Assembly: GCF_900091415.1 (NCBI RefSeq) | Contig: NZ_FMHU01000001.1 | Coordinates: 3,038,001-3,102,000 of the forward strand | DNA length: 64,000 bases | Direction: 5' to 3' | Source: Micromonospora inyonensis | GTDB lineage: Bacteria > Actinomycetota > Actinomycetes > Mycobacteriales > Micromonosporaceae | Shown: positions 62,629 through 64,000 of the stretch, one piece after another | Layout of the letters: each line of letters opens with the position of its first letter | How positions within the stretch are numbered: position 1 is the first letter of the stretch | Program-made: the position numbers and the translations under genes | The notes under the pieces: model-generated | Told to the model about the DNA's origin: nothing | Database searches by the model: none | The model's input: only the letters and a program-made list of their open reading frames with translations

Positions 62629-64000
62629 TCAGCCGGCCAGGCCGAGCACCTCCGCCGCCGCGCGACCGTTGGCGTGGCTGGCCCCGTAGGTGGCGACGAA
62701 CGCGCGCACTCCGGCCGGCCGCCACCGTCCCGGCCAGCCCATCTCCACCACGGTCACCGGATGGACGGCGGCCAGCCCCTCGACCAGCTCCGCCCCGCCC
62801 GGCAACCGGTGCAGGTGCCGGCCGACCAGCACGACCGGCCGGTCCCCGGCGAGCGCCCGCAGGGCGGCCGGGCCGGTCTCGCCCGCCACCACCCGGACCT
62901 CCTCGGTTCCCGCCAGGTGCGGACCGAGCCCCCACGGCACCCGGCCCTCGGCCATGGTGGCGGTGGCGTGCAGCTGTACCACCAGTGGCCGGTCCAGCCC
63001 GGCGACGATCCCCTCGACGCGTACCGCCCGGCGCGCGGCGGCGTAACCGAGGTCGCCGGGGTCGGGGCCGGGCGCGCCGACGGGCCGGGTCCAGGCGGCC
63101 AGCTCGGCGGTGCGGGCGGCGGCCTCCTCGACCCGGTCACGGGCCAGCCGTCCGGCGCCGAGCGCGGCGACGATCTCGGTCACCACGTGTCCGACCAGCG
63201 CGGCGTCGACCTTCGCCCCGACGCAGAGCAGGTCCGCACCGGCCGCGAGGGCGGCCACGGCGGCGGGACCGACCCCGCCGGCGGCCACCGTGGCGCCCTT
63301 CATCTCCAGCGCGTCGGTGATGACGGTGCCGGTGAAGCCCAGCTCCCGGCGGAGCAGGTCGACCAGGACGGCCCGGCTGAAGGTGGCCGGCAGGTCTCCG
63401 GTCAGCACCGGGACCCGGATGTGCGCGGTCATGACCGCCCGGGTGCCGGCGGCCACGGTCGCCGCGAAGGGCGGCAGGTCGCGCTCGCGCAGCACGGACA
63501 GCGGCACGTCCACCGTCGGCAGTTCCAGGTGCGAGTCGGCGACGGTCGCGCCGTGCCCGGGGAAGTGCTTGGCGCAGGCCGCGACCCCGGCACCCTGCAA
63601 CCCGTCCACCGCGGCGGCCGAGTGCGCGGCCACCCGGAGCGGATCGTCGCCGAAGGACCGGGTGCCGATCACCGGGTTCTCGTCGGCGCTGTTGACGTCC
63701 ACCGTCGGAGCGAGGTCGACGGTGACGCCCAACGCGGCCAGCTCCGCCCCGATCGCGGCGTAGACCCGGCGGGTGAGCGCCACGTCCCCGACCGCCCCGA
63801 GCGCGGCGTTGCCCGGGTACGGGCTACCGGTGGCGTGCGCCAGCCGGGTGACGTCGCCGCCCTCCTCGTCGATGGCGACCAGCACGTCGGCGCGGGCGTC
63901 GCGCAGCGCGGCGGTCGCCGCGGCGACCTGGGCCGGGGTCTCGACGTTGGTCCCGAACAGCGTGAAGCCGGCCAGCCCCGCGCCGACGAGATCCAGTGCC
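62629..64000 (-). CDS. glycoside hydrolase family 3, NagZ-like (cut by window end)
   Basis: The frame enters from the right edge and ends at 62629; about 457 residues are visible. GH3 features are AGFTLFGTNVETPAQV, VAIDEEGGDVTRL (substrate-binding), VTVDLAPTVDVNSADENPVI, ACAKHFPGHGATVADSHLEL (NagZ loop His) and GFTGTVITDALEM with the catalytic Asp. After the barrel a C-terminal sandwich domain follows. It probably cleaves N-acetylglucosamine from murein fragments or other glycans. The true start lies outside the window. Confidence 0.85.
   Translation of the reverse strand, partial: ALDLVGAGLAGFTLFGTNVETPAQVAAATAALRDARADVLVAIDEEGGDVTRLAHATGSPYPGNAALGAVGDVALTRRVYAAIGAELAALGVTVDLAPTVDVNSADENPVIGTRSFGDDPLRVAAHSAAAVDGLQGAGVAACAKHFPGHGATVADSHLELPTVDVPLSVLRERDLPPFAATVAAGTRAVMTAHIRVPVLTGDLPATFSRAVLVDLLRRELGFTGTVITDALEMKGATVAAGGVGPAAVAALAAGADLLCVGAKVDAALVGHVVTEIVAALGAGRLARDRVEEAAARTAELAAWTRPVGAPGPDPGDLGYAAARRAVRVEGIVAGLDRPLVVQLHATATMAEGRVPWGLGPHLAGTEEVRVVAGETGPAALRALAGDRPVVLVGRHLHRLPGGAELVEGLAAVHPVTVVEMGWPGRWRPAGVRAFVATYGASHANGRAAAEVLGLAG

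Overview
The window is high-GC actinobacterial DNA. Strongly G/C-biased third positions, frequent GTG/TTG starts, DUF397 and DUF5753-type regulators, a replication-relaxation/DUF2637 plasmid-like block and several IS110 transposases all fit a Micromonosporaceae-like actinomycete (inferred; no rRNA or other marker gene is present). Much of it looks accessory: fragments of genes, insertion sequences and mobile-element genes alternate with intact operons, and only the last ~7 kb reads like ordinary chromosome.

Layout. 0.2-4 kb: a three-gene cassette of a large radical SAM protein, an aldo/keto reductase and a CYTH (class IV adenylate cyclase-like) protein. 4.3-9.8 kb: two overlapping HTH genes, then a 1309-residue protein with a nuclease-like N-terminus, a defence candidate. 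11-13.6 kb: remnant of an integrative plasmid (replication-relaxation protein, DUF2637 protein, excisionase-like HTH), interrupted by a truncated IS110 and followed by an intact one. 16.4-32.2 kb: what I consider an undescribed biosynthetic locus, with divergent glutamyl- and arginyl-tRNA synthetases, a seven-gene minus-strand operon (radical SAM, archaeal-type methionine adenosyltransferase, guanidino-type methyltransferase, PhyH dioxygenase, NAD-dependent epimerase, FkbM methyltransferase, ATP-grasp enzyme), a TPR regulator, a D-amino-acid-oxidase-like flavoenzyme, a MurA fragment, Nudix enzymes, a frameshifted multi-cyclophane RiPP-like precursor and a pentapeptide-repeat protein. 32.4-34.6 kb: a second, partly decayed copy of the HTH pair and an IS5-type remnant. 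34.7-37.9 kb: a vitamin B12 ABC importer under a cobalamin riboswitch. 38.2 kb: the 3' part of a tRNA-Lys gene without its 5' half, probably an attachment-site scar.

38.3-56.6 kb is a mosaic: broken pieces (IS110, SDRs, LivF, TPR protein, HsdS, 5'-truncated HsdM, Rad50-like ATPase, DUF6879) mixed with intact genes (sugar dehydrogenase, HTH/DUF397 pair, HigBA-like toxin-antitoxin, GH114 with a partner lectin-like lipoprotein, a ferric-reductase-like membrane protein). 56.6-64 kb holds stable-looking genes: DUF72, NADAR, dipeptide epimerase, Nudix, GNAT, STAS and a NagZ-like GH3 cut by the window edge.

How the parts may work together. Six of the seven operon genes are joined by ATGA overlaps, so they are almost certainly co-translated. 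A dedicated SAM synthase beside a guanidinoacetate/arginine-type methyltransferase and an extra ArgRS points to arginine or another guanidino compound as a building block. The extra GluRS and ArgRS could supply aminoacyl-tRNA to the pathway or be resistant copies of the product's targets. These roles are inferred from families and context; the product is unknown.
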